In this document: positions 43,201 through 55,834 of the stretch, piece by piece | How the letters are laid out: each line of letters begins with the position of its first letter | Numbering within the stretch: position 1 is the first letter of the stretch | NCBI RefSeq assembly: GCF_933775445.1 | Contig: NC_065877.1 | Location: 11,284,001-11,348,000, forward strand | DNA: 64,000 bases | Reading direction: 5' to 3' | Origin: Argentina anserina | Taxonomy: Eukaryota > Streptophyta > Magnoliopsida > Rosales > Rosaceae | Made by a program: the position numbers and the translations under genes | Notes under the pieces: generated by a model | What the model was told of the DNA's origin: nothing | Seen by the model: only the letters and a program-made list of their open reading frames with translations | Databases searched by the model: none

Positions 43201-46135
43201 AATCATATGTATTCCACATCATGGGCTTTGCTGATATATCTATGTCTTGGTTCACGTGGTTTACATGTTCTTGCTTTGAGTTTCTTTGTCATTTGTCAAC
43301 TTATTGTCTTTGCTCTTTTCAAAGAATTCCAAAGAGTTGTCAGACACTTCAGTTTGCTCCCAAGTGGTCTGGGATTCACCCTCTACCATAGCAATTGCTA
43401 CAGTTCCCAGTTTCCCATAATGTTGTGGGCTCAGGCGGGAGGCCTAGGGATTAGTTGGGTCGGGTTAAAGATCCGGGCACCCTAGTAAGCAAAAAAAAGA
43501 GTATATTAAGCTGATATATTGGATGAATTTTAATGGATGGCAGGGCACTGTGTGTTTCCTTAAAGATATTAAGAGATAACGGGTACTCTACCATGCAATA
43601 CGTAGGACCAGGAAGTATACATGATCTTCTACCTAGATAATTTAGCTCCTGATTTCAAGTAAAGCTTAATAAAACTGCATAATCACATGCGTAAAAAACG
43701 AAAACATTTGTGAAAGCTTTGTATGCAAACACCTTAACAAATAGAAAGTACACTACTTAATTGTTTGTTATATTTCTGCTTCTTCACTTTGAATTCTTGC
43801 CTAACTGGTATTTTCTTGGTTATATTAAGTACTCTCAATCAATTTCCAACCATGAAATATAGTGTTTAGTCCTTTATCTGTCTAATCTTTTGAAACTAAT
43901 ATTTGAGTATGGACCCCAGAGGATATTTATCTTAGTCAATGCTTCAACCATCAGAAATTCTCATTTGCCCCAGAAACAGTTTAGTTCCTTAATTAGTTCC
44001 CTTCAGCATATGCATTTGTTTTTCATTGTGTGTGCTTTTCTTCATATTCATTATGTAGGCCTATAATCTACTGTGCTTTTATTAGTTAGTTTAGTCCTAA
44101 CTTGTTTCTCCTATGTGGACTTATGAGGTTTTGTGTTTGGTATGTATTATTGTTTCTAGGTTGAGGAGAAGGGTTTGACTGTTGAGACTGCTGACAAAAT
44201 AGGTACTTTTGTGAAAGAGCGAGGACATCCTTTGCAATTGTTATCTAAGCTTAAACAGGAGGGCAGCAAGTTCTTGGAGAACAGTTCATCTAAAGATGCT
44301 TTGGATGACCTGCAGATCTTGTTTGAATGTTTGGAAAGTTCGCAGTGTATTGGAAAAGTAGTGTTTGACTTGAGTCTTGCAAGGGGTCTTGATTATTATA
44401 CTGGAGTCATATATGAAGCTGTTTTCAAGGGCGGCGCACAGGTAAAATTATGTATGGCATTTGGAATTTCTTTGCATTCATTATATGTCTTGTATAATCT
44501 ATATCACCTGACAAGTGCCTTGTGACATTCCACTAATCAATATGATGTTGCTCTGTTTGACATTCCAAAAAAAAAAAAATTGATGATGCCTTCGAAAAGA
44601 ATATTTGAGGACATATGAAATAAGAAAAGTAGGAGTTGATTTAAATTTGAAAGCCAAGGCTACTGCCATATCATCCTGATTTAGCCCCGCCATTACAGCA
44701 GTGGCATCCCATTTTGTGAGTTCTTCCACAATTTATGTTCCTACAAGAGGAACAGTGCATCAATTTAGTTTTTAGTTTAAGTGAATGCAAGTCATAGTAA
44801 AGGTTCTTCTATGTTATATTTTTGGCATTAACTTCTGTGTTTCACGGATGATATAAACTTTTGGTTGTCACAGATGGGTTCCATTGCGGCTGGCGGACGA
44901 TATGACAACCTTATAGGTATGTTCGGTACAAAGCAAGTTCCAGCAGTTGGTGTGAGCCTTGGAATTGAGCGAGTATTTGCTATTATGGAGCAGACTCACA
45001 AAGACCAGAATCAGGTGACATTTGGCTTGTTTTCTCTAAACATGAAAATTTCCCACTTATAGTTTGGATAACTTATAATGTTCGGTTATAACTCAAATTT
45101 GAGGGACAACTCTTCTCTATTCTGAAGATCCCTATCATTCCCTGATCTCTCATGGGGTAAAAACTAATAGAAGTTTTTATAAATCTGACATTAACCTTGA
45201 ATTTGCTTGGCTATACATTATTAGGGATGATTTAACTAATGTCTCTTGAACCTTGTTGTCCTTGAACTTTAGAGATCGGCTCACTGAGCTTTCGGTGTAT
45301 AGTTGATCCAAGTCCCAACTTCTGTCCAAACTTCTATTGAAGTAATGATACTCAGCTGCTTGCATTAGTTGCACATGTTTACATGATTGAAGATAAATTA
45401 GTCACTTAATTTCAGTGGTGGAAATAGGTATATACGTTTACATGCTTGAAGATTAATTAGTCACTAAATTTGAGTGGTGCAAATAGGGGTATACCGGTAT
45501 AGAAGTGGTGGTGGCAGAGGTGGGTTAGGCTAGTGAAATATGAAACAACCCGTTGTTTACTGGTCATGAACTCATGGGGCAAGTCAGATGACAATCTTTA
45601 TTAATATTATACTATTATTATTCTTATCTTTTCTTTTGATTTCTAAAAAGTTGGGATTTGAACCAACTTTTATGGTCACAGCGTGTGGAATCGCATGACT
45701 ATTTGATAATCTACCCGTAGTATATGCTTTGGCTGTCTGTCATTACTCATGGCTAATTGGCTAAATGTTCATAAACTGTTATTTGTTCATTGCACGATCT
45801 GTTCTCACATATGTATGTGTTGGTATATATTACAGACAACCCGGGCAACCAAGACAGAGGTCCTAGTGAGTATATTATGGGATAATTGTAGATTAGCAGC
45901 AGAGCTATCAGGTGAGTTGTGGAAGGCCAACGTGCCAGCAGAATTCTTGATCAATAAGAGAATGACAAAGCACTTTGATCGAGCAAAGGACTCTAAGATT
46001 CCCTGGATGATAATTGTGAATGAAAAGGAACAGAATGAAGGGGTTGTGAGATTGAGGGACACTGCAGCTGGGAAAGACGTTGTAATTCAAAGAAGTGACA
46101 TTGTTCAAGAACTTAAGAGACGGTTGGATGCATGA
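40221..46135 (+). CDS. Histidyl-tRNA synthetase, cytosolic type
   Basis: Seven exons join in phase to 866 residues: 40221-41525, 41943-42122, 42336-42593, 43054-43188, 44160-44441, 44874-45014 and 45836-46135. It charges tRNA-His with histidine. The first exon (435 residues) encodes the long N-terminal extension seen in plant cytosolic HisRS, with a lysine run near residue 355. The class II core follows: GTRDFAKEQ opens it, motif 2 is [19 protein letters not shown] near 531-550, the HisA loop is [14 protein letters not shown] near 699-712, the HisB loop is AAGGRYDNL near 725-733, and motif 3 is GVSLGIERV near 746-754. The last exon is the anticodon-binding domain. The closest Arabidopsis gene from memory is At3g02760 (about 880 residues). 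No transit peptide is evident, so the organellar enzyme is a different gene. Exon 1 uses GC-rich codons at its start, changing to AT-rich ones, a common plant gradient. Confidence 0.96.
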
Positions 46136-47440
46136 TACTTTCGTCTTGTATGCATAGAAGAACCTCGAGCCTGATTCCCTTTCTACATTTTTGTGTGTTT
46201 ATGTAGCCCTTTCTAATCTACTCGTAACGTTTGGGTTGCAAAAGAAGCAACCCCATTATGGTGAAGATGTTAAATATCGTTTTGTTAAAGTTGTTCAGAT
46301 ATAATTTTATGTTGCTGCTTTCCTAGATCTGTGGACCCTGGTGGTATTATATGAAAGCATAAACCGGTAATTGGACGAGAAGGAAACAAAGATAGTAGTA
46401 CATGCAGAATCAAACAGAATCAAAAGGACAGACCAACTTGACACTAGAAAAGGGTAGACAATATATGAAGGACTTTACCGGCAGGATGATGCAGGCACAC
46501 ATTGAGAAACCAAACAAGCTTTGAACTGATTAAGCTTATTCGTATTTCAGAATTAGTACTATTTTAATTCAAGATTAGTACCGTCTAACCTCGATAAATA
46601 AATATTTAATAAATTAATAACTTAACTTAAGTAATAATTTTCTCTAGTCCCGACTAGTGTATATTATTAGAAACCTCGTTAAATGCATGAGATAATAATT
46701 TTTTTTAAATCTTTTTATGGCTCATTGAATATATAAAGTAATATTTAATTTAATAAAATTTAAAAATTAGTTAAAATAATTAATAATTGATCAAATATTA
46801 AAAAAATAGTGAATAAAATTCATAATACAAATTAAGGAAAGTAATTATTTAAACTTATCATTAAAAGTTACATTTAGGCATGAAATTATACTAAATTTGA
46901 AAAGTGAATAAATATAAAATTCTAGTTAAAAATAGATATAGTAGTGAGACTAAACTCTATAAAATAACAATAAAACTCTATGTAAAATAATAAATTATTC
47001 ATTTATCGATAATATAATAATCCGCTAAAGTAATAATTTCTTCCGGTCCCGGAATTAGTCATTTATAGAGATTTTACTCTATATGACAGGCTTTTTTGGT
47101 AGTTGGGATGTAAAAAATTTCAAGCATTTATATGTATTAATTTTTTCTGAAATCAAAGGCATTTATGTTCGAACCAATAGTTTTTGGTACTATGTCCTTG
47201 TTCTCAGATAGTCTGTTCATTACAGCTTTTCTTAATGGCTTCATTTACTAACATTATTAGTTTCATGTTCCATTTTCCACTTGTTTGTATTTCTTTGTAT
47301 ATATTGCTCAGTTGGGTTCGCTAGGCTTTCATCTACTTTCATTTTTTCTTTGAATCTTGCTGTTTCTTGCTTTTTCCCCAGAGCAGCAAAGCTTATTCGG
47401 ATCACAAGGAGTATAAATAGGTTGCAAAATCAACTCTCTG
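46136..47440. other. Spacer between HisRS and the B3 gene
   Basis: The first ~200 bp are the HisRS 3' UTR. About 46585-47085 is an AT-rich repeat (separate entry). The rest is the 5' flank of the B3 gene. Confidence 0.5.
46585..47085. mobile_element. AT-rich ~500-bp MITE-like repeat
   Basis: The left end contains CCTCGATAAATAAAT and the right end, inverted, TCTCTATAAATGAC, resembling the widespread plant short elements with CTCTATAAAT ends. Both halves also share direct words (AAGTAATAATTTTCTC / AAGTAATAATTTCTTC followed by GTCCCG). I could not identify a clean target duplication. Confidence 0.45.
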
Positions 47441-49050
47441 ATGGGTTCTTGCAGCAGAAGAACAGAGGATGGATACTCCAAATTTCCAGGCTTTTATGAA
47501 TGTGTTGATGACTCTGTTCTAAGAGTTGGGATGCTTGTAAGTTTCTTCAGTCCTTTCCTTCATTGTCATCTTTCTCTTGTAAAGCTGAGACCTTTACAGG
47601 TTTCTAAAGCAAACTGACAAATAGAAATTACATGTACTTTTCAGTTTCTAGTGTTCTATATGATGCTTTTTAGAAGGAAAAGAGTGTAAAATTATCAGCT
47701 GTTCACTGTTCAAGAAAGAGCTATGACTAGAAACAAAGGAGTTTTTTTAGACCAATACATGATTGATCAAACTTTACATCTCTGCTGATCATAGGCTACT
47801 TTGTGTTTGGATTATATACTCAGTAGTCAGTAGCCGGTAGTCTTTAGCTTATGCACTAATGCACTATAGACAACATATATGCCAACTTCAGTTTTATCTT
47901 CCAACTATGTGGCATAACTGCTGGTGCAGATGCTCTATGTGTATGTAGAAGCTCTCTACTTATAAATCTTTTCATGACCATTTGTGGGATTTAAATTTTC
48001 GCAGAAAATCCCCGAAGAGTTTTGCGAGAACTTTGAAGGGAAGGTCCCTCAGCGGTGCCTTCTTCATAGTCTCTCCGGAATTTGGCCTGTTGATGTGAAG
48101 GGGCTTGGTGGAGAACTCTTCTTAGAAAAGGGTTGGAACCAATTTTCAGTCGGAAATCGTTTAAAAATTGATGAATTTGTAGTGTTTCATTACATTGAAC
48201 GTGCAAAGTTCTTAGTTGAAATCTATGGACACGATCACTGCAGTAAGATGTCAAGGGCCAGGGAAAGTAACGGTCTTCTTGTTGATCATGATGTTATTAA
48301 TATTGATTCTGATTCTGTTACTACAATGAGCTTGGTGTCTGAGACTGAGTCTCCTAGTAAGTTTCCTTATCAACTGAAAAGCTTTACTAGAAAGTTTTTG
48401 AAGATCGTCTTCACTCATTTTGTTGATGTATTCAGGGGAATCCACTTCTGCAAAAAGATTGTCAAAGAGAAGAAGACGTCGTAATAATGTAGCCACCACA
48501 AGCAGTTCTGGAAATCCTTGCTTCAGTGTCGAGATGTCTGAAACTCATTTGAGCAAGGGACCATTGGTATGGAACATGAACCCAATAAACTGATGCATCT
48601 ATCATACTATTTTCTTTCCAGATTCTGACACAGTATGCATGGCAGTCCTAGCTTCTTATATATTGGTTTAACTTTGAAACCAAAAGAAGAGTCTTGCCAA
48701 TTGCCATACTCTTCAAAATTTGAGAAGAACTGAAATGATGTCTAGGAGTAAAGTTTCAGTATCAGAGTTGGCTAATGTACCTCTTTTATATCCAACTTTT
48801 GCAGCTCACACCAAGGAGCTTCATGAGGAACATGCACAAGCCAGACTACGTAACGCTTAAAGTTGGAAGCAGGCCTTGGAATGTGAACTGGATCCATTCT
48901 TATGAGAAATCTAGTAGGTTCAGTGGAGGTTGGAGACAATTTGCGAGCCAGAACAAACTGCAAAAGGGAGATGTCTGTAACTTTGAGCTGATCTCAAAGA
49001 CAAATGAGATTGCAGTGCTGAAGGTTTCTATTACGAAGATGTATGCTTGA
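47441..49050 (+). CDS. REM-like protein with two B3 DNA-binding domains
   Basis: Four exons join in phase to 274 residues: 47441-47536, 48005-48356, 48436-48566 and 48805-49050. The first B3 domain covers about residues 12-112 (KFPGFYECVDDSVLRVGMLK, then IPEEFCENFEGKVPQRCLL, GWNQFSVGNRLKIDEFVVFH). The linker is Ser/Asp-rich and carries a basic cluster KRLSKRRRRR, a likely nuclear localisation signal. The second B3 domain fills the last exon (LTPRSFMRNMHKPDYVTLKV, RFSGGWRQFASQNKLQKGDV). Such plant REM-type proteins bind DNA in the nucleus; many act in flower or embryo development, but this member's role is not evident. A decayed copy of the last exon lies at 32461-32690. Confidence 0.87.
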
Positions 49051-49364
49051 GTTCTGAGTCAGTTTAACTACATTAATTCGGTAGTAGTTCCTAATGTGGT
49101 TTAGTCTAATGGGTATGTTTATGTTCGAAGGGCACTTGTTCTGGTACATTGAGGTAGAGAAGACATTAAACTAATTTGATTCTGCTGTCTCTGCATTATT
49201 CTGTAGGATATGGAAATTGTACTACTTTTTTTGCTATTAAGTTGAGAAGAATGGCTGTTCATATATAAGTATATACTGACTACCGACCAGCTAGTTTCAA
49301 TTCTGTGCAACACTGCAACATTAACTATGTCAGTGTGACTGCAGTTGTGCATATATATAATCAA

Positions 49365-49614
49365 GAATAAAATACTAGTCAATCCTCAAACTATCATAAA
49401 CTTGACAGTTTACTCCTCAAGTTTCAATTTCGACTGATCACTCCTTATACTTTCTAAATTCGAGTAATCTGATCATTCCGTCATCTTTCCATCCAATTTG
49501 AGTGTTAAGTTGTTTTTTTTTGCAAACAGAAATTTGAAAATTAAGTTGAAATTGAAACTTAGATGAGTAAACTATCGAGTTTGTAAAACTGTGAGGAGTG
49601 ACCAGTATTTTATC
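49365..49614. mobile_element. 250-bp MITE with long inverted repeats
   Basis: The first ~66 bp (GAATAAAATACTAGTCAATC onward) are repeated inverted at the end (..GAGTGACCAGTATTTTATC). The flanks carry the perfect 10-bp duplication ATATAATCAA (49355-49364 and 49615-49624). Long terminal repeats and a 9-11-bp duplication fit a MULE-derived MITE. No coding sequence is present. Confidence 0.88.
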
Positions 49615-49624
49615 ATATAATCAA

Positions 49625-51307
49625 TCAGTGGAAGATTTTGCAAATTAAGTTCATCTGGAGTATTAAAAAGCTATGAAACTTCAATAACAGGATAGTTCTA
49701 AAAAGCTAGAAATGTATTAAAAAGCTGCAGTTTACTAAAAGCTGCTTAACATAGACATTACAATCCCATTTCAGGAAGGAACCCTGCCGGACAATTATAA
49801 GTGCTTCCATCCAGTATGTATTTCATATCAAATTCCTTTCTCGAGTACGTATTGTTGTGTTGTGAAGAATGTGCACCAGATAGCATATACTTATCTTTTT
49901 TCAATAATTTTCAGATAGAAATTTTCTTGAACTTTCATGTTAATAATAGACGTGTGTATGTGAGTCAACCACCTTGGAAATTTTCTCCTGAAGATTCCGA
50001 CCAAATCGATCCAAAATATTCCATTCACAAACCCTCAACTGGAGTCAGGTTCTGCATATTGAATTTTAACTTTGTTTCTGAATTTCGTACAAGACTACAA
50101 GTGTAGGACTTCTAGCTTCTAGCTGCCAACCTCTTACTTCACTGTACTAGCAGAATGCTTGAAGTTCCGACCAAATTGATCCAAAAGCTTTCAATCGCAA
50201 GCCATTTACTCTAATCTATTTGAGACGTGCAATTTGATAAAATTGTCATTAGTAATATGAAACGTACCAGCCATACATACAAATTGGAAAGAATGCCAAC
50301 CTGTACTACTTATATTTGGACAACTACCTCACATCAGTCCCGTTACACAAAACCATGGTACCAAGTCTATTAGACTACTTGCTATCACCTAAAAAATCAT
50401 TTGCAACAAACTTTTCAAACCCTACTGATAGACAATATAACATACACACTTGGAGATCAAATCACGAGTGACATAACAGAACTAAAACTTCTTATGAAGA
50501 CATATACTAGAAACCTACTATACATGTTATGGTAGTGCAATACTACAAGCTGCGGATGTTTGAATCTTTGTACTTTGCTCCTGTGATTTTTGCGTGCTAC
50601 AATTCTAGCTCAAAATTGTGCCTGAACACGAGCATTTCAACCCTTTGATGATGGCGAATCGGCTAGAACATAATACAAGATAGGTAGATCTCAATATCAA
50701 ATATTTCGAATGAGTGATACTAGTAATTTGACGATAATCCTTCATAGTTGTTCGACCACATTGCTTCAAAAAACATATCTACTGGTCACATTCAGAAGAA
50801 ATTTAAATACTCTTAGGAGGTGGTGTACAAAATAAATATGCTTAATTTCCTTCAATATTTCATATTTGGTGCGTATTGATATCAACACGTCTACAAATCA
50901 TGCGGAAACAAACACGTTATTCGGATCATTGATTAGCTAGCTTATTAAAACACATCTAAAACAAAATGAACATGACAGGAAATCATGGAAATCAGGGGTT
51001 GCCTTTTATATCATGTTGTGCTCACTTGGAACTTTTCATTTCGTGGCAGAAAATACAAAACATGTGTGCCCTATAAAAGAAGTAAAGAAGAGTACTAGTG
51101 ACCAAACTAGTACCAACTTGGGGTCATACCTACAAAAATACTCATCCTATCAGGAAATTATCGGAAATACAAACAATTGAGAGGGCCAATATGAAAAGTC
51201 AAAAGTACAATTTCCCGGGAAAATCACCACCACATTCGACCCAACCCAAAACCCCTTCTCCTCTTTCTCTCTGCAACTCAGAAATTCAAAATTCCAAAAC
51301 CACAGAA
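49625..51307. other. Spacer between the MITE and the SOUL gene
   Basis: No supported gene. Short frames such as 49801-50106 have no domain. The last ~200 bp contain a C-rich leader (CCCAAAACCCC-like) that is probably the 5' UTR of the SOUL gene. Confidence 0.5.
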
Positions 51308-53159
51308 ATGCTTCTTCTCAAAGCCACAGTCTTCACTCCGCCACCCCAATCCAAAACCCTTACTCAAAACCCTAACCCGCTCACCGCCACAACCATCTCC
51401 ATGGCCGCCGATCGCCCCGCCGTGCAGCGAAAAAGGACTATGTCCGCTCTCGAGGCCCGAATCTCACTCGTCGCCGCTCTCGCCGCCCAAGCCTCCGCCG
51501 TCTCGCAGCGACGTACATGTTCAATTCCGATTTCCCCTTAATTTTTCTTGAATTTCAGGCTTAATTTGGTTCCAATTCCAATTTGGCTGTAACATATGGT
51601 CGTTACTTCTTGTTCTTGTTGTTGCAGTTTTGCTTGATTTGGCTACGGAGACGGCGAAGTACGTCTTCCCCAAGCAATTCGAGGCTCGGTCTCTCGAGGA
51701 AGCTCTCATGTCAGGTACTGCTTCCTTGCTTCCACTTTTGCTCCTAGTGAGAGTGTTAATGCGTTTATATATGCATTTTATTGAGATTTAGTTGTGTTAA
51801 TTTGGATTAGTTCCGGACTTGGAGACGGTGAAGTTTAAAGTTTTGAGTAGGAGAGACCAGTATGAGATTAGAGAAGTCGAGGTACCTCTTTTCAAAGTTC
51901 ACTATTTTAGTTGATTTTGACCTTTTTATATGTTAAGGTTTTGTGTGATTTTCTCAATTCAGTTGTTGTGATTGTGTGAAACCAGCCTTACTTTATAGCA
52001 GAGGCAACGATGCCTGGAAAGACTGGTTTTGACTTCAATGGTTCTTCGCAATCGTTCAATGTCTTAGCTGAATACCTGTTTGGTAAGGTACTTTGACGTT
52101 TCTTCACTTATACTTGTAAGGATTTTTATGTTGTCCTAATGATGGTTTTTCTGAATGAATCACTTGATACCTTGTTCGTCTGCTTTTCCAGAATACCACA
52201 AAGGAGACAATGGAAATGACCACACCGGTTTTTACGCGTAAAGTTCAGTCTGATGGAGAGAAGATGGAAATGACAACTCCAGTGATAACAAAGAGGGTAC
52301 ATTCTTCTCCATGCTTCCTATGTTAGTACTAAGTACTATTTGGAGACTGCATTTGATTATATGATTTTATAAGCAATCTTCTTCCTTTAATTGTGGCCAA
52401 TTGAAACTATAATATGTAATAGGTGGAAGATGAAGAAAAATGGAAAATGTCTTTTGTCATGCCCGCAAAATATGGTGCCAATTTGCCATTGCCTAAAGAT
52501 CCATCTGTAAAGATCAAAGAGGTTCCAAGGAAGTTAGTTGCAGTTGTTGCCTTTTCTGGTCAGTCCTCTCCGTAACCTATTGGCTATATGCATAAATTTG
52601 AATTAATGTTGCTGATTATACATGAGTTTTTGTATTCAAATGCTTATCCAAGTATTTATGCGAGTATCTGAGCATTAGCGATTTCGCACAGTTTTTTGGT
52701 TTTGTAATTCGAATATAGATACTATACCCCAATTGCATGGAACATTTCATAGTAATTGTAGCTTGAATTGCAAAGGTATAGTTAGCGCTAAAAAAAGTCT
52801 ACAGTTGTCAACAGCTTATTGACGATTATTCTATTATATTCCTGATGTAAATCAGGTTTTGTCACTGATGAGGAAATTAAGCAACGGGAATCCAAGTTAA
52901 GGAAAGCTTTGAAAGATGATAGACAATACCACGTGAAGGAGGGCACTCCAGTGGAAATTGCACAGGTGAGTTCATTATCCCAATCATTGACGGAAAGTGT
53001 CGGAATAACCTATTTCAGGGTATCAGCACACTGTATTTTGAACTTTTAGTTATATTTTTCCCCTTTTTATTGTGATTGCAGTACAATCCACCATTTACGC
53101 TTCCATTTCAACGGCGTAATGAGATCAGTCTGGAAGTTGAAAGTAAAGAGGATATATAG
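51308..53159 (+). CDS. SOUL haem-binding family protein, plastid type
   Basis: Eight exons join in phase to 297 residues: 51308-51512, 51628-51714, 51811-51881, 51986-52087, 52192-52296, 52423-52558, 52856-52965 and 53082-53159. The SOUL domain spans about residues 100-290, with [20 protein letters not shown] at its start, the paired motifs [11 protein letters not shown] and [23 protein letters not shown], and the end [19 protein letters not shown]. The first ~60 residues are Ser/Thr/Pro-rich, like a transit peptide. The family binds haem or other tetrapyrroles; a related Arabidopsis protein, At3g10130, is found in plastoglobules. I chose the ATG at 51308 because the sequence before it is UTR-like; an in-frame ATG at 51191 would add 39 residues. 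Confidence 0.92.
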
Positions 53160-55351
53160 TTTCTAATTGTCTATCCAAAAACTTAGAATCTTGCAGTCGA
53201 TCGTACACTGCTCTCTTGTAAAGAAACTGAAGCAGCTGGTTGGTTATCTTCTCAATTAAAATATGTAATATCATACAGCATATAGGATTAGGAAATACAT
53301 AAAGATTATGAGTTTATGACATACCTATCTTATGTTTCAATGACAAGCGTATGTTTGGGGTGAACAGTTCATTTATGTATTATCTACTATATGTTTGTTG
53401 GAATCTGTGAAATTGTAATATGTAAAGCAAGCTTATATTGCAAGCGGGCACTTGGTAAATAAACGCTTGAGTACTGTTTTAGTTTTACATTGTTCATTTA
53501 AATGAATTTCACATTAACTTTTGTTGTTTAACTTGATAGACATCTAATATTTGAAATGCATATGATACAGCATATACCCATGTCAGAAAGTAGCCACTAC
53601 AAACTAGTCTCTAGTCTTTTCTATTGGAAGCGAAACTTACTAATGGCATCTGAGTGGACATAATTTACATAGTGGACCTTGAATATATTACCATCCACTG
53701 AGATCCAAAATGGATCTTATTTGTTTTCTTTTTTAGTCAAAGAAAATTACATGTCATAAATTGGTAAACTATACAGCAAACTTGGAATCCAATAACAGAA
53801 GCATTTTCTATAAAGAAATATAAAGTGTTTGCCTTTTCCAGGATTTTTTTTCTTTCTATGTTTTGTATAAAAGGGGACCAATGTTTGTGCTGTGGCAACC
53901 TGATTCTGACAGTGATAGAGAAAATATTTATTCCAAACTGTCAAATAGTAGCATACTTGGGATGGATAACCTGGGTTAAGAGATTCTCCATACTTGCAGT
54001 ATCATTGAATCAACCATTCATTTATACAGATATAGTGTTTTGTACTTTCTAGTTCTCTGTACTTAATTACCAGCAGATAATTACTGAATGAACAAAAAAT
54101 CATTTTGTCTTTCCTATAGGCTATAACTTATGTCAAGGCCAACCACCACACTAATTACTTCTTATAGTTATGTTACTCAATTACTTGATTGCATATTTCA
54201 TAAACTTCTGTTGTGACGAGCAAGGCCTTTGTTTCCTGTGTTATGTAAATTGTATCAGGGTTTCCTTTGTTGTTAAACAGCTTGTTCTGAGAGAATTTTT
54301 GTAACTCGAGGATCAGATGACTACAGTGCCACTACCAATATATATGGATTTGGCCTCTTTAATCTTGTTCTGAAATAGTTTCATGGTTTCTTGTGAAGCG
54401 AATCGAGTGCTTTTTTTTTAACTGTCTTGTGCAGATAATTGGATTTAGATAATAGGAGACTCAGTGTGAGTGGATGGGATTGGCAAAGCACAGTCCTAAG
54501 CAGCAGTTACAGAGCTCTCTAACTGTACTGGTGTTGGTTAAAGAATAGCCCAAGGTATGGATCCTGAGTTTTTTCCACGAGAACACATATACTAGCAATT
54601 TTACTAGAGCAAGTTGACTAAGAGTACCCGCTAATCGATTATGGGAACTAGCACCATGCTCTCATGATGTGGGAGCACTAGCTGCACCACCATATATGTA
54701 ATAATTATGGAGAAGAGAAGTTATGTTCACAAAAATCCATTAAGGTTTTCTACAGTTTGGGTAAGGAAATTGGCAGAAGCAAAATTTCCATCAATGCATA
54801 AATCGCTTTCCTTTTGCTTTCTTAACCTTTTTGTGATATGTACTGCCACATCACAGTCTTGTCATATATTCGTGTTTATGGGGGGTTTCACCGTGAAATG
54901 GCAAACTGTAACATGGTTTTGGCATCTGTAGTCAGTTGGGACTTCCTTTTCCTCTTTAGTGTTGGATGGACACAATATACTGTGAACTTTTTATGGTGTT
55001 ATGGCTCCCAGTCGTGAATCTTTCTCTGTATGTGTGATGTTGATTCATTTATGTGCTCTTTTAATATAAATCAGTTGCCCTCTTTGGGGCTTCAGAGATA
55101 TGCCGGGACATGATTTTGAATTACTTGCAGAAAAAATTATAACCGAATAAAAAATGAGAGATACTTATAAGTTATAAGCACTTGTGTTGGAGAAGAAGAT
55201 GATAAAAGCTAATTTTTTTTCCCTTTTGCAATATCATTCATGGATACACTGTTCATATATGTGTGTGTTAGCCTACAGAAAAACATTCAAGCAGAGAGGG
55301 CGCTATTTTTTTTTTAGAGTAGTGTGCATAATAACAAAGGACAGGCTACTG
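53160..55351. other. Spacer between SOUL and DUF4228 genes
   Basis: The first few hundred bases are the SOUL 3' UTR and the last few the DUF4228 3' flank. Between them I see only short frames without domains and no clear repeat ends. Confidence 0.5.
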
Positions 55352-55834
55352 CTAATTTACTTCAGGTATGGTTTCCAAAACAGGTTTCCACCCTTCACAA
55401 GTACCATCATTGTCGAAGCTGTCAGTCATCGTATCTACAGTTGTTTGGCAATGAATCCTGGAAACCATGTCATCAACTGAAACCCCTCCCTTACCCAACA
55501 TCTCCTGAAGTTGCTGCTTACTTATGACTAGCTTAATCCTTACAACTTTTGTTTCTTGTTGAGCTTCACCTTCAGGATCAGTTGAAAACCTCACCTTCTT
55601 CTGAGATGCTTTCTTTGATGGCAAAGGAAGAGGTACAAGATGGTACAGGCGACCACCGAGCAGCTTGGTATCTGGCCGGAGATGCTGGTACACTGGAGTC
55701 GTCTCAGATATTGCATGGCCAGAAAACTCGGACAACACCTGGTAAGCTTTTATGGATGCTCTGTACTCGAGGACTTTCCCATCTGGTTTCATTATCCTTG
55801 TAACATTTTGTTGCAGAACCAAGCAATTTCCCAT
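55352..55834 (-). CDS. DUF4228 (PADRE) protein with N-myristoylation motif
   Basis: This is a single-exon gene of 160 residues beginning MGNCLVLQQNV. The frame remains open a little further upstream but has no earlier ATG, so MGNC is the start. Gly2 followed by Asn-Cys is a good N-myristoylation and palmitoylation signal, so membrane attachment is likely. The domain shows the family's features: VMKPDGKVLEY-like core (IMKPDGKVLEYRASIKAYQV), a flexible HAISETTPVYQHLRPDTKLL segment, YHLVPLP, then VVRIKLVISKQQLQEML. A short acidic tail ends WKPVLETIPEVN. The family is plant-specific and often stress- or pathogen-induced; its biochemistry is unknown. Confidence 0.9.
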   Translation of the reverse strand: MGNCLVLQQNVTRIMKPDGKVLEYRASIKAYQVLSEFSGHAISETTPVYQHLRPDTKLLGGRLYHLVPLPLPSKKASQKKVRFSTDPEGEAQQETKVVRIKLVISKQQLQEMLGKGGVSVDDMVSRIHCQTTVDTMTDSFDNDGTCEGWKPVLETIPEVN

